Shown: in pieces, positions 48,701 to 55,972 of the stretch
How positions within the stretch are numbered: the stretch's first letter is position 1
How the letters are laid out: every line of letters starts with the position of its first letter
Assembly: GCA_027886175.1 (NCBI GenBank)
Contig: JAJNNQ010000031.1
Span: 1,774,501 to 1,838,500 of the forward strand
DNA length: 64,000 bases
Source of the DNA: Phylloscopus collybita
Lineage: Eukaryota; Chordata; Aves; Passeriformes; Phylloscopidae
Direction: 5' to 3'
The notes under the pieces: model-generated
What the model was told of the DNA's origin: nothing
The model's database searches: none
The model's input: the letters and a program-made list of their open reading frames with translations, nothing else
Made by a program: the position numbers and the translations under genes

Positions 48701-51700
48701 TGTTATCACCATCATTCCCACCCCAAATCCAACCCACAGCACTCAGCAATCACCTCCAGCCCAGCCAAAACCAGGGCAACACTGAAGGAAAAGAATCCTT
48801 AACATAATGAACAACTCAAGAAGAATTAAGAGGTTTTTTTTCTTCCGTACTTTTAAAGTTTTGTGTGAAGAGTTTCCCCCGTTTAAATGAAGGATGACAA
48901 TTAAATATTGCAGAGCACTCACCGTATAATGACATTAAGTGCTTCATATTCAACCACAACAGACTGAACTTCTCCTTTAGTCAGGATTGTTTCCAGGGTA
49001 GAGAGAATATTGGACACCTAAGGAAACAAAGGAACAGCACAGTGAGCACTTAGACACAAATAATTCCAGGAGGAGCTGGAATTGTGACATTTCATTTTCC
49101 AGGGGTTGTGTTTGGATTATGCCAGGTCTTGTTTTAAACTGAAATATTCACAACCCTGTGATATTTCATGGCTTTCTGATAGAACTGCTCACATTGCAGC
49201 TTTCCCCTCAAGGGAAACAATAATTTCTGGCTCAGTTTTTCCAAGAATTGATACTTGGCTGTGATACTTAGATTTGATAGGAAACAACCTTTGGTTACAA
49301 AAGCCACTGAGCAGAGAGTGACCAAGAATTTGCCTCCTCTCCCTAGGAAAAGGACAGCACCAAAATGAAAAATTTACGAACTCACCCTTCTTTTTAACCA
49401 TTTCTGAAGCCTCTCCTCTCTGTGAGAAACGAGGCCACCAAAAGAAAAGTGAAGGAACTCACCTCCTTTTTAACAACTTCTGGAGGGAATGCCTGCTTGG
49501 AGATGACCCAAAGTGCCCGAGTGCGAGTGTTTTTGTCTGAGGATTTCACAGCAACGCTGTTCACTGCTGCCAGCAACTCCTGGATTTCAGTGGCTGCAAG
49601 CAGAACACACAAACCCTCAAAATCCTGTTCAACACATTCCAGGTCATCCTGCTCACTTTAAATTTGCCCAGGATCCATTCCAGCTGCGAGTCCTAATGAT
49701 TTATTACCTTAAATATCAGTTTGGAGCAGTTTCTCTCTCACCAAAGTAGCCAAAAAGCTGAAAGTTTATTAATATAAATACTAGTATTGCAGAGCAGCTG
49801 TATTACCTTTGTAAGAATCCATAAAATTAGAACAAATCTTCAGTTTAAAACACCTGGGCTCAAGGTTAAGTATTTAATTATTCAAAATTCCTTGGATTTT
49901 AAGTGAATTTAGCAGCACTTTGGTCATAAATTGGCATAAATTTGTTTTAGAGCCTACAAGAGGTTTTTGTTATTGAAGTGGTGAAATGGTAGCTCATTAC
50001 ATAGAAATTAATAAAGTTAATATAGGACTTAGATCCAGCTAAGAACACAGGTGGAGCAATCATGTGTTCCTTTAAAATTCAAGGGTAGAAAGTCTGATTT
50101 ATTGCAGATTTGCACTCTGTATGAATGACCTCACAACCAGAGAAATGGGAGGACACTTGCACTCCTCTCCCCCAACCAAAAGCACACCCAAAGGTACAGG
50201 AGCTGCTTGTCCTCCCTCCCTCCCTTTTTAACTCCCCATTGTTCTCAGGGCTTTGTGATTTATGGAGCCTGACACTCTGTAACAAAATTGTTATTTATCA
50301 ACCAAGAAAAACCAAGTTATGAGAGGAAAGAAAGATACCACACATTATGAAAAGCCTCATTCTCACAGGGAATCAGGGGGAATTTGGAAAGCAGAAGATA
50401 CTGAAAAAATTGAGGAGAAGAACCAAAAGAACAGATTTCAAACAAGAAAATCTGCCCTGTTACCAAAAACCTGTGATTTTACCTTGAGGCAAAGCCTCAA
50501 GTTCTCAAAAACAAAAGCTTTTGGGAAAAGGATTTAGCACTTTCTAGGCATGCAGGCCATAGGATTTTGGATTACCTTAGATTAATTTGAAATATTTGGG
50601 GCTGGACTAGATGACCTTTAACAGTCTCTTCCAACTCAAACCACTCCATGATATGATGGAACAAAGAAATCTCCAAGAAAAAGCTGGAAAATGTGGGAAA
50701 GCTCTACTGTGCACCCTCAAACCCTACAAATGGGTTCTTCACTCTTTTCCCACAAGAATATCTTTTTTTTGACACTAATTCCACACAACTAATTACTGCA
50801 CTAATCACTACCAAAGCATTTAATGAAACTACAAGTTACTAACACAGAATTAGTGTAACAGCATGAAAACTTATCAGCATACTTGTGTACAAGATGTAAT
50901 TAATGAACATGATCACACTGCTCACGTTACAGACAAAACCTGGTTAAAATTTCCATAAATGCTAAGGAAAAACATAAAGAGAGAGCTGTGATGTAAGTAT
51001 TTATACTCACAGTCTCTTTGCTTACCAGATAATTCAGCTGTGTTATTTGAATTAAAAGTGCAGAATCCCAAGGCCTGCAGTGCTGCATTACTGAGCTCCA
51101 AGTTGGGACTGGAAATGTGTGCCTGGAAAATAAAAACAAAACAAAAACCAAACCAAATCCACAGAATCTCAGGTTAGAAAAGTAACTGAGAAATGTTGAG
51201 TTTATTGTCTGCATACAAACACTGCTGGGAAGATGTCAAAAGCAAACACCTGGTGAAAAATGCAGCCATGCAGGAAACCCTCCCTGAATTCTGTACACAC
51301 CAAACCAATAAAACAACTGGAGGTGCTGAAGACTCTCTGTAATTAAAACATCTTTAATGCAATAAATCCCAAACACCTCAAGTCTTTCACTTTGCCTGTG
51401 GATGTTATGTTCTCTCACTTGACTCTCCAATTGTTTTTAAGCTTCTAAAGCAGAAGGAAAAGATGACTAAGAACAACCTTTACACTAATCCTTAAAAAAC
51501 CTTGACATTTACTGCATATTCTGAGTTTCTAAGGCAGCCACAACACACTATCTCCTCTGGCTGGAAGATTAGATTTGACTGTGGGATGCAGCCTGAACAC
51601 ACCCCAAACCCCACCATTTTATTCTTTTTTTCTGCACTAATTCCTCATCACAAGAAAGATCTATTTTGCCAAAACCCCCTTCCTGCTCTGCCACTACCCT

Positions 51701-53402
51701 GCATTCCTATTAAAGGTTGGATTCCACCATCCCAGAGATCTTTTCCAACCTTAATGATTCTGGGACTCCAGAAACAAACTTAAATTTGAGTCTGACCTTG
51801 CCCACCAAAACATATTTTTGTTCACTGAAGTGTAAGAGAACTGAATGGAAAATCCATACCTTGAAAAACTTGCAGAGCTGAGGGAAGTGTTTCCTGACAT
51901 CTGCAGTGAATGCTTTGCCTCCCTCACCAGTCAGGCGACTGCAAAGGAGCAGGAGGGAAAACAAACGATATTTACAAGTTAAACACATTGTAACCGACTT
52001 AACTTTCAATTGCTGACACGCACACAGCTGTGTATTCTCTTGAAGGAAATCGATACAACATTGAAGGAGCTAAAGAACAAAAAAATGCCACGAGGTCTGA
52101 CCCAGCAGCCAAATCCTGTGTTACAGTGCAAAGTGACTCATTTTCTGCCTATAGAGCATTTATAAAAATATTAAGGGCTTTCATTTTTTGCTCACCTTCT
52201 ACAAAAGCATTCAAATTTAACACACCAACTTTAAATGACTTGCTGCAAATGAGAAAAAAACAGAAAGGCGGGAGCTGAAAAAGCACTTTCCTCATAAGCA
52301 GAGGAAAGTTCAGAGCAGATCCAGAAGGCAGGAAAATCCCTTTGGTTTGACAAGCAGCAAGGAGAACTCTGCACATGTGTGAGGAGCATCCCTGCAGGAA
52401 AGCTGTAATTATCCCATAAAACGTTAATCATCAGTTCCTCACTGCAAAACCCAAACCGTGCTAAGTTCAGTCATCCCGGGACAACCTGAGAAACCTGTTG
52501 CTGCTTAATATTTACATCAGAACTTTTTTTTTCTTTTCTTTTTTTTGCTGTCACTTATTTCTAGAAACCTAAATGTGGTTTCTGAGTAGTTACAGCTTTA
52601 AAAGTCCCCGCAGAACTGAAAGGAGACGCTGAGATAAAGAGATCCTGCCTTTGCGCCTGATAAAATCGTTAAGATGCAGGTAAAGGCAGAACCTCATGGG
52701 GAAAGAAGCAGGAAAAGGCAGAACCTCATGGGGAAAGAAGCAGGAAAAGGCAGAACCTCATGGGGAAGAAGCACCTTCCAGAAAGAAACGCGATTAAAGC
52801 AAGGCACGATCGCTCCAAAACCCGAACGAAGAACGCAACTAAAAACTTCACCCTTCCAATCATACAGCTGAGACGCTTTGTCATTAAAAGAAAGTTCTTA
52901 TTTCCCAGCGTTCTTCACCCACCTCTGATGATCGCCCAAGAAATCCAAGAGGGTAGGGAGGCTCTGGGATGCGCAGAAGCCTGGGAAGAAGCGCTCCTTC
53001 CTCCCTCCCTCCCTCCTCTTCCTCTCCTTCCTCCCCTCCCTCCTCCTTCCTGCTCTCCCTGCCCCCAGCCCCGCGTGTCTCCCGCGGCCTCCCCGCGGCC
53101 ACGCCGCCCCCCAGCCCTGCCTCCCTGAGTGAGGGCAGCCAGGGCAGCACCTCCCCGCGTCCCCCGGCCCGGCCCGAGCCCTCAGGCTCCTCAGGAAACC
53201 TCCGCTTCCCTCCGGCAGCGTGCGCGTCGTCCCCCCCCCCCCCCCATCAGGCGGCTCACCTGATGATGGTGAGGTGCGCGTCCGTCAGCTCTCCCAGCGG
53301 GGCGGCGGGGTCCCCCAGAGTGTGGAGCAGCGGGCCGAAGCTGAAGCCGGCGGTGGGCTCGGCGGGACCGGGCTCGGCGGGCTCGGGGCCGGGAGCGCTC
53401 AT
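21562..53402 (-). CDS. RIF1: Replication timing regulatory factor 1 (complete coding region, 35 exons)
   Basis: RIF1 restrains origin firing by bringing PP1 phosphatase to chromatin, and with 53BP1 it blocks resection at double-strand breaks; it is nuclear. Thirty-five minus-strand exons sum to 7,035 nt, 2,344 codons plus TAG, with phase intact throughout; human RIF1 is about 2,470. The ATG at 53402-53400 has a good context (gccgccATGAGC). Residues 1 to about 1,000 are the helical HEAT/ARM-like N-terminus. Residues 1144-2072 come from one 2,787-nt exon and are disordered, rich in Glu, Ser and SQ sites. PP1 motifs are SILK at 2052-2055 and RVSF at 2075-2078. Residues 2143-2344 form the conserved C-terminal region with a helix-hairpin-helix-like block. 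Identity rests on strong resemblance to remembered human RIF1 in the N-terminus and PP1/C-terminal regions. No frameshift or in-frame stop was found. Confidence 0.97.
22115..22223 (-). CDS. RIF1: RIF1 exon 34, residues 2233-2269
   Basis: 109 nt between cccag and gtacct. It encodes VKSRALEESTMLEDAEKPGN..., acidic and low complexity. Confidence 0.92.
22498..22651 (-). CDS. RIF1: RIF1 exon 33, residues 2181-2232
   Basis: 154 nt. It encodes ARGLGQLIRAKNIKTVGDLS, then TALEIKTLPIRSPKVSNVKR, the helix-hairpin-helix-like core of the vertebrate RIF1 C-terminus. Confidence 0.96.
22933..23048 (-). CDS. RIF1: RIF1 exon 32, residues 2143-2181
   Basis: 116 nt. It encodes ITEMAKESLPCLSKFVYPAL, then VDVILPQITSNI. 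Confidence 0.94.
23146..23223 (-). CDS. RIF1: RIF1 exon 31, residues 2117-2142
   Basis: 78 nt, in phase. It encodes GFLSPGSRTLKFKSSKKCL, a conserved basic Ser-Pro segment. Confidence 0.94.
23526..23657 (-). CDS. RIF1: RIF1 exon 30, residues 2073-2116, with PP1 RVSF motif
   Basis: 132 nt. It starts IRRVSFANPIFQEGLADDID. RVSF (2075-2078; bases 23651-23640) is the canonical PP1-docking RVxF motif. Confidence 0.96.
24059..26845 (-). CDS. RIF1: RIF1 exon 29, giant exon, residues 1144-2072
   Basis: 2,787 nt open throughout in phase 0, acceptor gacag, donor gtatgc. The protein is low complexity with many SQ/TQ sites. It contains RQSFITLEKFG near the start, a basic Cys-rich patch (KIKSCDCCFKKPKQQ), four 18-residue acidic repeats, and SILK (24121-24110) followed by KRSQEDDSLSPANK. 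It matches the single large exon of mammalian RIF1. Confidence 0.96.
24335..24560 (-). repeat. RIF1: 54-nt (18-residue) tandem repeat inside RIF1 coding sequence
   Basis: Four consecutive units such as KERKELEGNQEDKGETEE and KEMKELEGNQEDKGEAKE. Unit length is a multiple of three, so the frame is kept. Confidence 0.93.
26846..27424 (-). other. RIF1 intron 28, nothing recognised
   Basis: No exon or repeat seen. Confidence 0.6.
27425..27479 (-). CDS. RIF1: RIF1 exon 28, residues 1125-1143
   Basis: 55 nt between ttttag and gtaatt, encoding EVPPLVEDAKGDTAKQPQ. Confidence 0.9.
27558..27647 (-). CDS. RIF1: RIF1 exon 27, residues 1095-1125
   Basis: 90 nt. It encodes ADIPAMYNNLDASQDTTSFS, then QYTQSQEDS; DIPAMYNNLD is a conserved RIF1 signature. 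Confidence 0.96.
27648..28326 (-). other. RIF1 intron 26, nothing recognised
   Basis: No exon or repeat seen. Confidence 0.6.
28327..28469 (-). CDS. RIF1: RIF1 exon 26, residues 1048-1095
   Basis: 143 nt. It includes EEEKSVEFVFIPPETKPRIL and then TEHQKEVLRSKR, highly conserved in vertebrates. Confidence 0.96.
28470..28828 (-). other. RIF1 intron 25, nothing recognised
   Basis: No exon or repeat seen. Confidence 0.6.
28829..28972 (-). CDS. RIF1: RIF1 exon 25, residues 1000-1047
   Basis: 144 nt. It starts MENSQLDAKISGMEVKVGQK and is polar and charged. Confidence 0.93.
29168..29271. repeat. Near-perfect 41-bp hairpin (inverted repeat) in RIF1 intron
   Basis: 29186-29226 and 29231-29271 are reverse complements with one mismatch and a 4-nt loop. 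The 12 nt GTGGTAAGAACC at 29169-29180 is also the reverse complement of the loop region 29224-29235. Confidence 0.93.
29370..29469 (-). CDS. RIF1: RIF1 exon 24, residues 966-999
   Basis: 100 nt, acceptor gagcag, donor gtgaat. It encodes SVLSQAKKKIPLLLPGFESI and ends ECSGPYSDM. Confidence 0.94.
29530..32135. repeat. About 180-bp AT-rich macrosatellite, 14 copies
   Basis: Each unit has CTTGTGAAGGAGTGAACAAC, CATCAGTTTCTCACTCAGG, GCAGCACCTCACAATACAAA and a TATATA-rich stretch (ATATATTTATTATCTATAT). The CTCACTCAGG-type landmark recurs near 29696, 29875, 30055, 30225, 30445, 30625, 30790, 30940 (degenerate), 31100, 31285, 31455, 31635, 31815 and 31990. It fills the intron between RIF1 exons 23 and 24. 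Confidence 0.93.
32145..32347 (-). CDS. RIF1: RIF1 exon 23, residues 899-966
   Basis: 203 nt. It starts LEKLLAEILQCLQCHCPGSC and continues RNKQLRQQSAQLWNGTFAKA. The acceptor is read as ccctgag, giving phase 0 and continuity with exon 22 (SNLNNK). Confidence 0.92.
32460..32945. repeat. 120-125 bp tandem repeat, four copies
   Basis: GCTGAGTGCTCCTCCCCTC recurs near 32464, 32589, 32710 and 32840, each followed by CTGCCCTCATCACATTTAT and an ATACAGAAGGAATGGCAAA stretch. It lies in RIF1 intron 22. Confidence 0.92.
33012..33054 (-). CDS. RIF1: RIF1 exon 22, residues 884-898
   Basis: 43-nt micro-exon, acceptor ttggcag, donor gtaaat, encoding LPEVPKVYSNLNNK. It matches the conserved DEVPKVYSCLNNK stretch of mammalian RIF1. 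Confidence 0.94.
33055..34173 (-). other. RIF1 intron 21
   Basis: A 19-20 bp array (CCATAGAAATAAATGTATT) of about five copies lies near 33550-33650, with (TATA)-rich sequence at 33470-33550. I see nothing else recognisable. Confidence 0.7.
34174..34438 (-). CDS. RIF1: RIF1 exon 21, residues 796-884
   Basis: 265 nt. It starts with the conserved SPQTPTDWAKKKKEPLGKLA and continues ILSHISLPSLLGATFAIFSK. Confidence 0.96.
34529..35655. repeat. Triplicated 340-420 bp block
   Basis: Three tandem copies start with GAGAGGCAGAGCTTTGAGT near 34530, 34890 and 35310. Each ends with an ACCACTTAAATTTCAAATC-type stretch. It lies in RIF1 intron 20. Confidence 0.93.
35845..35944 (-). CDS. RIF1: RIF1 exon 20, residues 763-796
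   Basis: 100 nt. It encodes VFSMLEGLTHLVSVMVDCIN, then FAPYGTKFQPKTR. Confidence 0.94.
35960..36476. repeat. About 39-bp minisatellite, 13 or so copies
   Basis: The unit alternates AATCAATCAGCAAAACCAG and AATCAATCAGGAGCAAGAG. It starts about 15 nt outside RIF1 exon 20, on the acceptor side. Confidence 0.93.
36480..37601 (-). other. Rest of RIF1 intron 19, nothing recognised
   Basis: Unique AT-rich sequence with no exon or repeat recognised. Confidence 0.6.
37602..37751 (-). CDS. RIF1: RIF1 exon 19, residues 713-762
   Basis: 150 nt. It includes SWSELYRAFARCAALVATAE and then ENLCCEELCAKI, among the best conserved RIF1 stretches. Confidence 0.97.
38010..38117 (-). CDS. RIF1: RIF1 exon 18, residues 677-712
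   Basis: 108 nt. It encodes NNEVNQGDALEHNFSAVYSA, then PVSHIFPTQGFPQ. Confidence 0.95.
38565..38710 (-). mobile_element. CR1 LINE 3' fragment
   Basis: Antisense CR1 phrases on the plus strand: TTGGAAGGGACCTTAAAACT, CACTGTCCCAGGCTGCTCC and AACCTGGCCTTGGACACTGC. A further CR1-like tail (CCATTCCAGCCCCTCCCC) lies near 38970. Confidence 0.88.
39535..39735. repeat. 11-13 bp purine minisatellite beside a splice donor
   Basis: GGAAAGAGGAG-type units run about 200 bp and stop 6 nt from RIF1 exon 17, so intron 17 begins almost at once with a C/U-only stretch on the transcript. Confidence 0.94.
39741..39921 (-). CDS. RIF1: RIF1 exon 17, residues 616-676
   Basis: 181 nt. It encodes FFGILETLVGFALSGPTSAL, then NKEHLWRMWSIVVHPLTEWI. 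Confidence 0.96.
40035..40108 (-). CDS. RIF1: RIF1 exon 16, residues 592-616
   Basis: 74 nt. It encodes GTPALFLIQLPFHNNLLECC, then VTDER. Confidence 0.96.
40109..40779 (-). other. RIF1 intron 15, nothing recognised
   Basis: No exon or repeat seen. Confidence 0.6.
40780..40866 (-). CDS. RIF1: RIF1 exon 15, residues 563-591
   Basis: 87 nt. It encodes SLIDITVKELPPKVLGSPAY, then QVADMDLLN. The donor gtgagt at 40779-40774 was chosen over a downstream GT because it restores the conserved DLLN|GTPALF junction. Confidence 0.93.
41094..41194 (-). CDS. RIF1: RIF1 exon 14, residues 529-562
   Basis: 101 nt. It encodes NKKEKQGSEILTMLLQALKN, then IVRSNSLPVQKIL. Confidence 0.95.
41195..41838 (-). other. 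RIF1 intron 13, nothing recognised
   Basis: No exon or repeat seen. Confidence 0.6.
41839..41901 (-). CDS. RIF1: RIF1 exon 13, residues 508-529
   Basis: 63 nt, phase 1 to 1. It encodes CLLNVIWKDINGYVKAAIEA. Confidence 0.94.
42120..42230 (-). CDS. RIF1: RIF1 exon 12, residues 471-508
   Basis: 111 nt. It encodes EPLQYPLISSPSFFCKHAST, then LINAVQDGFVAIGKEVP. Confidence 0.96.
42465..43030. repeat. AT-rich low-complexity tract with TAAAAATTAAATC units
   Basis: About a dozen 12-13 bp AAATTAAATCTAA units at 42530-42680, followed by TATATAAAATTA-type sequence up to the RIF1 exon 11 donor. Confidence 0.92.
43039..43212 (-). CDS. RIF1: RIF1 exon 11, residues 413-471
   Basis: 174 nt. It includes LLGIEMLLHFLLGPQVVDFA and then KQNKLVLSL. 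Confidence 0.96.
43213..44344 (-). other. RIF1 intron 10
   Basis: It holds a plus-sense CR1 fragment near 43835-43970. I see nothing else recognisable. Confidence 0.65.
43835..43970 (+). mobile_element. CR1 LINE 3' fragment
   Basis: CR1 sense phrases: TGGGAGGCCCTGGAAGTGCC, AAGGCCAGGCTGGACAGGGC and AGCTTTAAGGTCCTTCCCAA. Confidence 0.85.
44345..44462 (-). CDS. RIF1: RIF1 exon 10, residues 374-413
   Basis: 118 nt. It starts VCVPLIQSTLSLDSAAAFPG and is followed by a Pro/Ser-rich loop. Confidence 0.94.
44463..45115 (-). other. RIF1 intron 9, nothing recognised
   Basis: No exon or repeat seen. Confidence 0.6.
45116..45267 (-). CDS. RIF1: RIF1 exon 9, residues 323-373
   Basis: 152 nt. It encodes ILCSAKRLKLLMQPLSSIHV, then TEALALTKLEVWWYLLMRLG. 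Confidence 0.97.
45268..46158 (-). other. RIF1 intron 8, nothing recognised
   Basis: No exon or repeat seen. Confidence 0.6.
46159..46297 (-). CDS. RIF1: RIF1 exon 8, residues 277-323
   Basis: 139 nt. It encodes TLHRSGSFINSLLQLEELGF, then VVKKIAFIAWKSLIDNFALN. Confidence 0.97.
46386..46478 (-). CDS. RIF1: RIF1 exon 7, residues 246-276
   Basis: 93 nt. It encodes KLISELQKLFSTKNETFVLK, then LWPLFVRLLGK. Confidence 0.97.
46479..47130 (-). other. RIF1 intron 6, nothing recognised
   Basis: No exon or repeat seen. Confidence 0.6.
47131..47320 (-). CDS. RIF1: RIF1 exon 6, residues 182-245
   Basis: 190 nt. It encodes LMEQTPAQMGEEAVRWAKLI, then LRGATALEMGMPLLLQKQQE. Confidence 0.97.
47321..48922 (-). 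other. RIF1 intron 5, nothing recognised
   Basis: 1.6 kb of mostly unique sequence. No exon, RNA gene or tandem array recognised. Confidence 0.55.
48923..49017 (-). CDS. RIF1: RIF1 exon 5, residues 151-182
   Basis: 95 nt. It encodes VSNILSTLETILTKGEVQSV, then VVEYEALNVII. Confidence 0.96.
49018..49462 (-). other. RIF1 intron 4, nothing recognised
   Basis: No exon or repeat seen. Confidence 0.6.
49463..49593 (-). CDS. RIF1: RIF1 exon 4, residues 107-150
   Basis: 131 nt. It includes SSDKNTRTRALWVISKQAFP, a signature of the RIF1 N-terminus. Confidence 0.97.
49594..51025 (-). other. RIF1 intron 3
   Basis: Only a plus-sense CR1 tail near 50595-50660 (GGGCTGGACTAGATGACCTT, then CTTCCAACTCAAACC) is recognisable. 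Confidence 0.65.
50595..50660 (+). mobile_element. CR1 LINE extreme 3' end
   Basis: GGGCTGGACTAGATGACCTT followed by CTCTTCCAACTCAAACCACT and an ATGATATGATGG tail, as at CR1 3' termini. Confidence 0.8.
51026..51122 (-). CDS. RIF1: RIF1 exon 3, residues 75-107
   Basis: 97 nt. It encodes AHISSPNLELSNAALQALGF, then CTFNSNNTAELS. Confidence 0.96.
51123..51859 (-). other. RIF1 intron 2
   Basis: It holds a plus-sense CR1-like tail near 51712-51772 (AGATCTTTTCCAACCTTAAT). I see nothing else recognisable. Confidence 0.6.
51860..51938 (-). CDS. RIF1: RIF1 exon 2, residues 48-74
   Basis: 79 nt. It encodes RLTGEGGKAFTADVRKHFPQ, then LCKFFK. Confidence 0.95.
51939..53259 (-). other. RIF1 intron 1
   Basis: It contains a 31-32 bp triplication (AGAACCTCATGGGGAAAGAA) at about 52680-52765, a CT-rich stretch at about 53000-53060, and a C15 run at 53231-53245. 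Confidence 0.75.
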
Positions 53403-53660
53403 GGCGGCGCCGCCGCCTCCCCCCTTAACGCGGCCGCCCCTCAGCCCCGCGCGCCTCCCGCGCTAAGATGGCGGCGCGCGCGGGCCCGGCGGCGCGCGGG
53501 CCCCGGCCAATGGGAGCGCGGCCTGGAGATTCCCGCGCCCCGCCACGGCCCCGCCCCTCGTCGCTGATTGGCGGAGGCGTGGCGGGAAGGGCGTGGGGAG
53601 CGCGAGGGGCGGAGCCGCCCCGGCGCTGAGGGCGCTCGGTCCGAGCCGGGCCCCGAAGTC
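53070..53660 (-). promoter_or_regulatory. RIF1: CpG-island promoter of RIF1
   Basis: Dense CpG across the first exon and upstream. CCAAT at 53507-53511 and its inverse ATTGG at 53567-53571 are NF-Y-type boxes. AAGATGGCGGC at 53465-53475 is a YY1-type motif often found just at or after start sites. No TATA box seen. The transcription start is inferred at about 53,410-53,480. Confidence 0.8.
53260..53402 (-). CDS. RIF1: RIF1 exon 1 (first coding), residues 1-48
   Basis: Starts MSAPGPEPAEPGPAEPTAGF and ends GELTDAHLTII. ATG at 53402-53400, donor gtgagc. The split Ser codon joins exon 2 to give LTIISRLTGEGG, parallel to mammalian LTLTSRMTGEEG. Very high G+C. Confidence 0.95.
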
Positions 53661-53739
53661 GCAAATGCTGGGATGAGGGAATAGCGGCGGAAAAAGGGGG
53701 ATCGTCCATGGCTGGCTCCTGGCCCTGGCCGACAATCCC

Positions 53740-53960
53740 ACTCTGTGCATCCCTGGGAGCGGTATCCAAACGCTCCTGCAGCTCTGGCAGCCTTGGGGCC
53801 GTGACCATTCCGTGGCGAGCCTGCTCAGTGCCAGACCACCCTCTGCTGGATGGAGGAACCTTTCCCTGATTTCCCACCTAAGCCTGCCCTGACACAGCTC
53901 CAGCCGTTCCCTGGCTTCTGTCTCTGGTCACAGAGAGAAGAGATCGGAGCTGTCCCTCGG
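53740..53960 (-). mobile_element. CR1 LINE internal fragment
   Basis: Antisense CR1-like text upstream of RIF1: GAGGAACCTTTCCCTGATTT, CCCTGACACAGCTCCAGCC, then GGTCACAGAGAGAAGAGATC. Confidence 0.6.
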
Positions 53961-55674
53961 GAGGAAGCTGGAGGTTAATTTGACGTGAGGTCAAATCCCT
54001 AATTAATGACTGGAAATGAACCTCCAGCTCCATAGGAATCTGCCGGCATTAGCCGGAATTCCCTGAGCCCCCTCGTGTGGGATGCAGGGGTGAAATAGGG
54101 AATCCCGGTCCTGGCAGCGAATCCGAAGTGTTGGAAAACCTTGGATCTCCGGGACAGAGCCAGGCCGGAGCAGTCACGGCCATGGCCGAGTCTTTGTCAC
54201 CTCCAGAGTTCCCTGTGCCTGTCCTGGGAAGGGTCTTTTCCCCCCCAAAAATATCCCATAGGGATTCCAGGTATTCCCTGGTTCTCATCCATATCAACCC
54301 AAGACCTGTTGCTTCCCAGTTAAACAAACAAACAACAACAAAAATCCCCACCCCGAGGTCATATATAAAATATTAAAATATTCTCCTCGTGTTTTTCCTT
54401 ATTCTCTTCCCTATGGACAAGCGCTGTTGCTGATCTTGGAAAATGGGAATGCTGTCGTACAACAGGCACTGTGAACACAAGGTGGCAGGATGAAAAAGCA
54501 CATTTTACATGGAGTTAAATCCCATAAATGTGGTGATGTAAAAGTCGTTTCGTGGAGCACGAATAAAGTGCTCCAATAAAGGAATAACCAGGAGAGGAGC
54601 TGCATTGTTGTTCTCCAGTATGGACAGCAAACAGGATAGTATTCCCAGTGAAATTATAATAAAAGCTCAGAAATGAAATAAATTTAAATAATCGGGAGTT
54701 AGGAGAAATAAAGCAAAAATGGGGCTGATTAGCTTCACCTCTTCCATTCTCCTGCAAAACCATTCCCGATGAATTCAGACCATGAGGAATACAAATGCTC
54801 CGAACAAAAATGTAATTCACAGGAAAATTCTTAGTGGGCATCAGAATCCAGCAGATCTGGCCTCAAGAAAACACTCCGAAACAAAACTTATTTACTCCTT
54901 TAAACTAATAAAATGTGTCGAAGTCTGGAACAAACAAAAAAATGATTCACTGCAAACTTGGTGTGATCAGAACAGAGGTAGCTTTAATGCTGCTTCAGTT
55001 CAAAACATCTGGAGAAGGATTTAAGCTCAGCAATTGAAACCAGGACAGTCTTAAACCCGTGTAAACAACGTCCAACACCTCGGTGGTGTCTTCTGAGCCA
55101 GTGAGAAGTGAGAAGTTCCTCCTGCTGCTTCATCTCACCCGTTTTATTCTCATCACGAAGCCGTTCCTTTGCTGCTTTGCTAAGAGATGCGAAAGGACTT
55201 CCCTGGGGTGAGGAAACCCTGACAGGATCCATCCTGATGGAGCTGGGAATCCAACTGATGTGTGGATCCAGCTGATCCTGGGCTCTTCGTGCTGCTTCCC
55301 AATCTTCACCTGGGTGGCTGCCACGCCACCCACAAGGTGGATTTTTGTATTTGAAAAATAAGCGTGCGCCGAAGGCCTTTAGAGGTCAAGAAAATCAATT
55401 TAAAAAGAGGGTAATGTGTAGAGAACAGGGGGAAAAAAAAGCAACAGTCTAAAAAATAAATAGGTGGGAATCGAGGGAAATAAGGAGAGAAGAGGCTGTT
55501 CAGTTTAAAAATAATCACACAAAAAGTTTGTTCAAGCGGTGCGAGAAATGAGAAGGAGCGGTTTATATCGAAAAATAATTTTGAAGTCTTTGGTAGCGAT
55601 GAATTCTTCAGGCTTTTACAGTACTTGTGTTCTAAAAAATAGTTCTCTATTACCCACGTAAGTAGATTTTATAA
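53961..55674. other. Intergenic region between RIF1 and TNFAIP6
   Basis: No coding exon, RNA gene or tandem array recognised. Short open frames lack splice or codon support. Confidence 0.55.
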
Positions 55675-55680
55675 TTTATT
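55675..55680 (-). terminator. TNFAIP6: Candidate TNFAIP6 poly(A) signal
   Basis: TTTATT on plus (AATAAA on minus), about 140 nt after the stop. A second one at 55143-55148 would give a 3' UTR of about 670 nt. Confidence 0.4.
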
Positions 55681-55817
55681 CCCTAGTGCAGTTCATTAAC
55701 AAAACACAGAAAAGACGAAGAGGAAAAAAAAAAACTCGGCAAGAGATGAAAAAAAAAAAAACCGTGTTAAATATCTGACCTGGGGTCAGTCTAAAACCAC
55801 CTTTCTGGCTACTCTGC

Positions 55818-55972
55818 TCACATAATCCCAAATTTTCCAGATAAGAAGTTGCTTTTCCCTTGGGACGTGGCATTCCCTGCCTTGGGAGGGGTGTCCAGGG
55901 TGGTGTATCTGAGCTGGAAGCCCCCGGCAGTCACCGAGGCGTCCGTCAGGAACTTCAGCGTCATCACATTCC
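55818..55972 (-). CDS. TNFAIP6: TNFAIP6 last exon: end of CUB domain, tail and stop
   Basis: 155 nt from acceptor gcccag. It encodes [20 protein letters not shown], then [20 protein letters not shown] and [10 protein letters not shown]. Confidence 0.95.

Noticed and set aside
53425..53877. Possible divergent gene sharing the RIF1 promoter
   Set aside because: Frames there are G+C-rich and overlap on both strands without recognisable product or splice signals. The adjoining sequence looks like a CR1 fragment.
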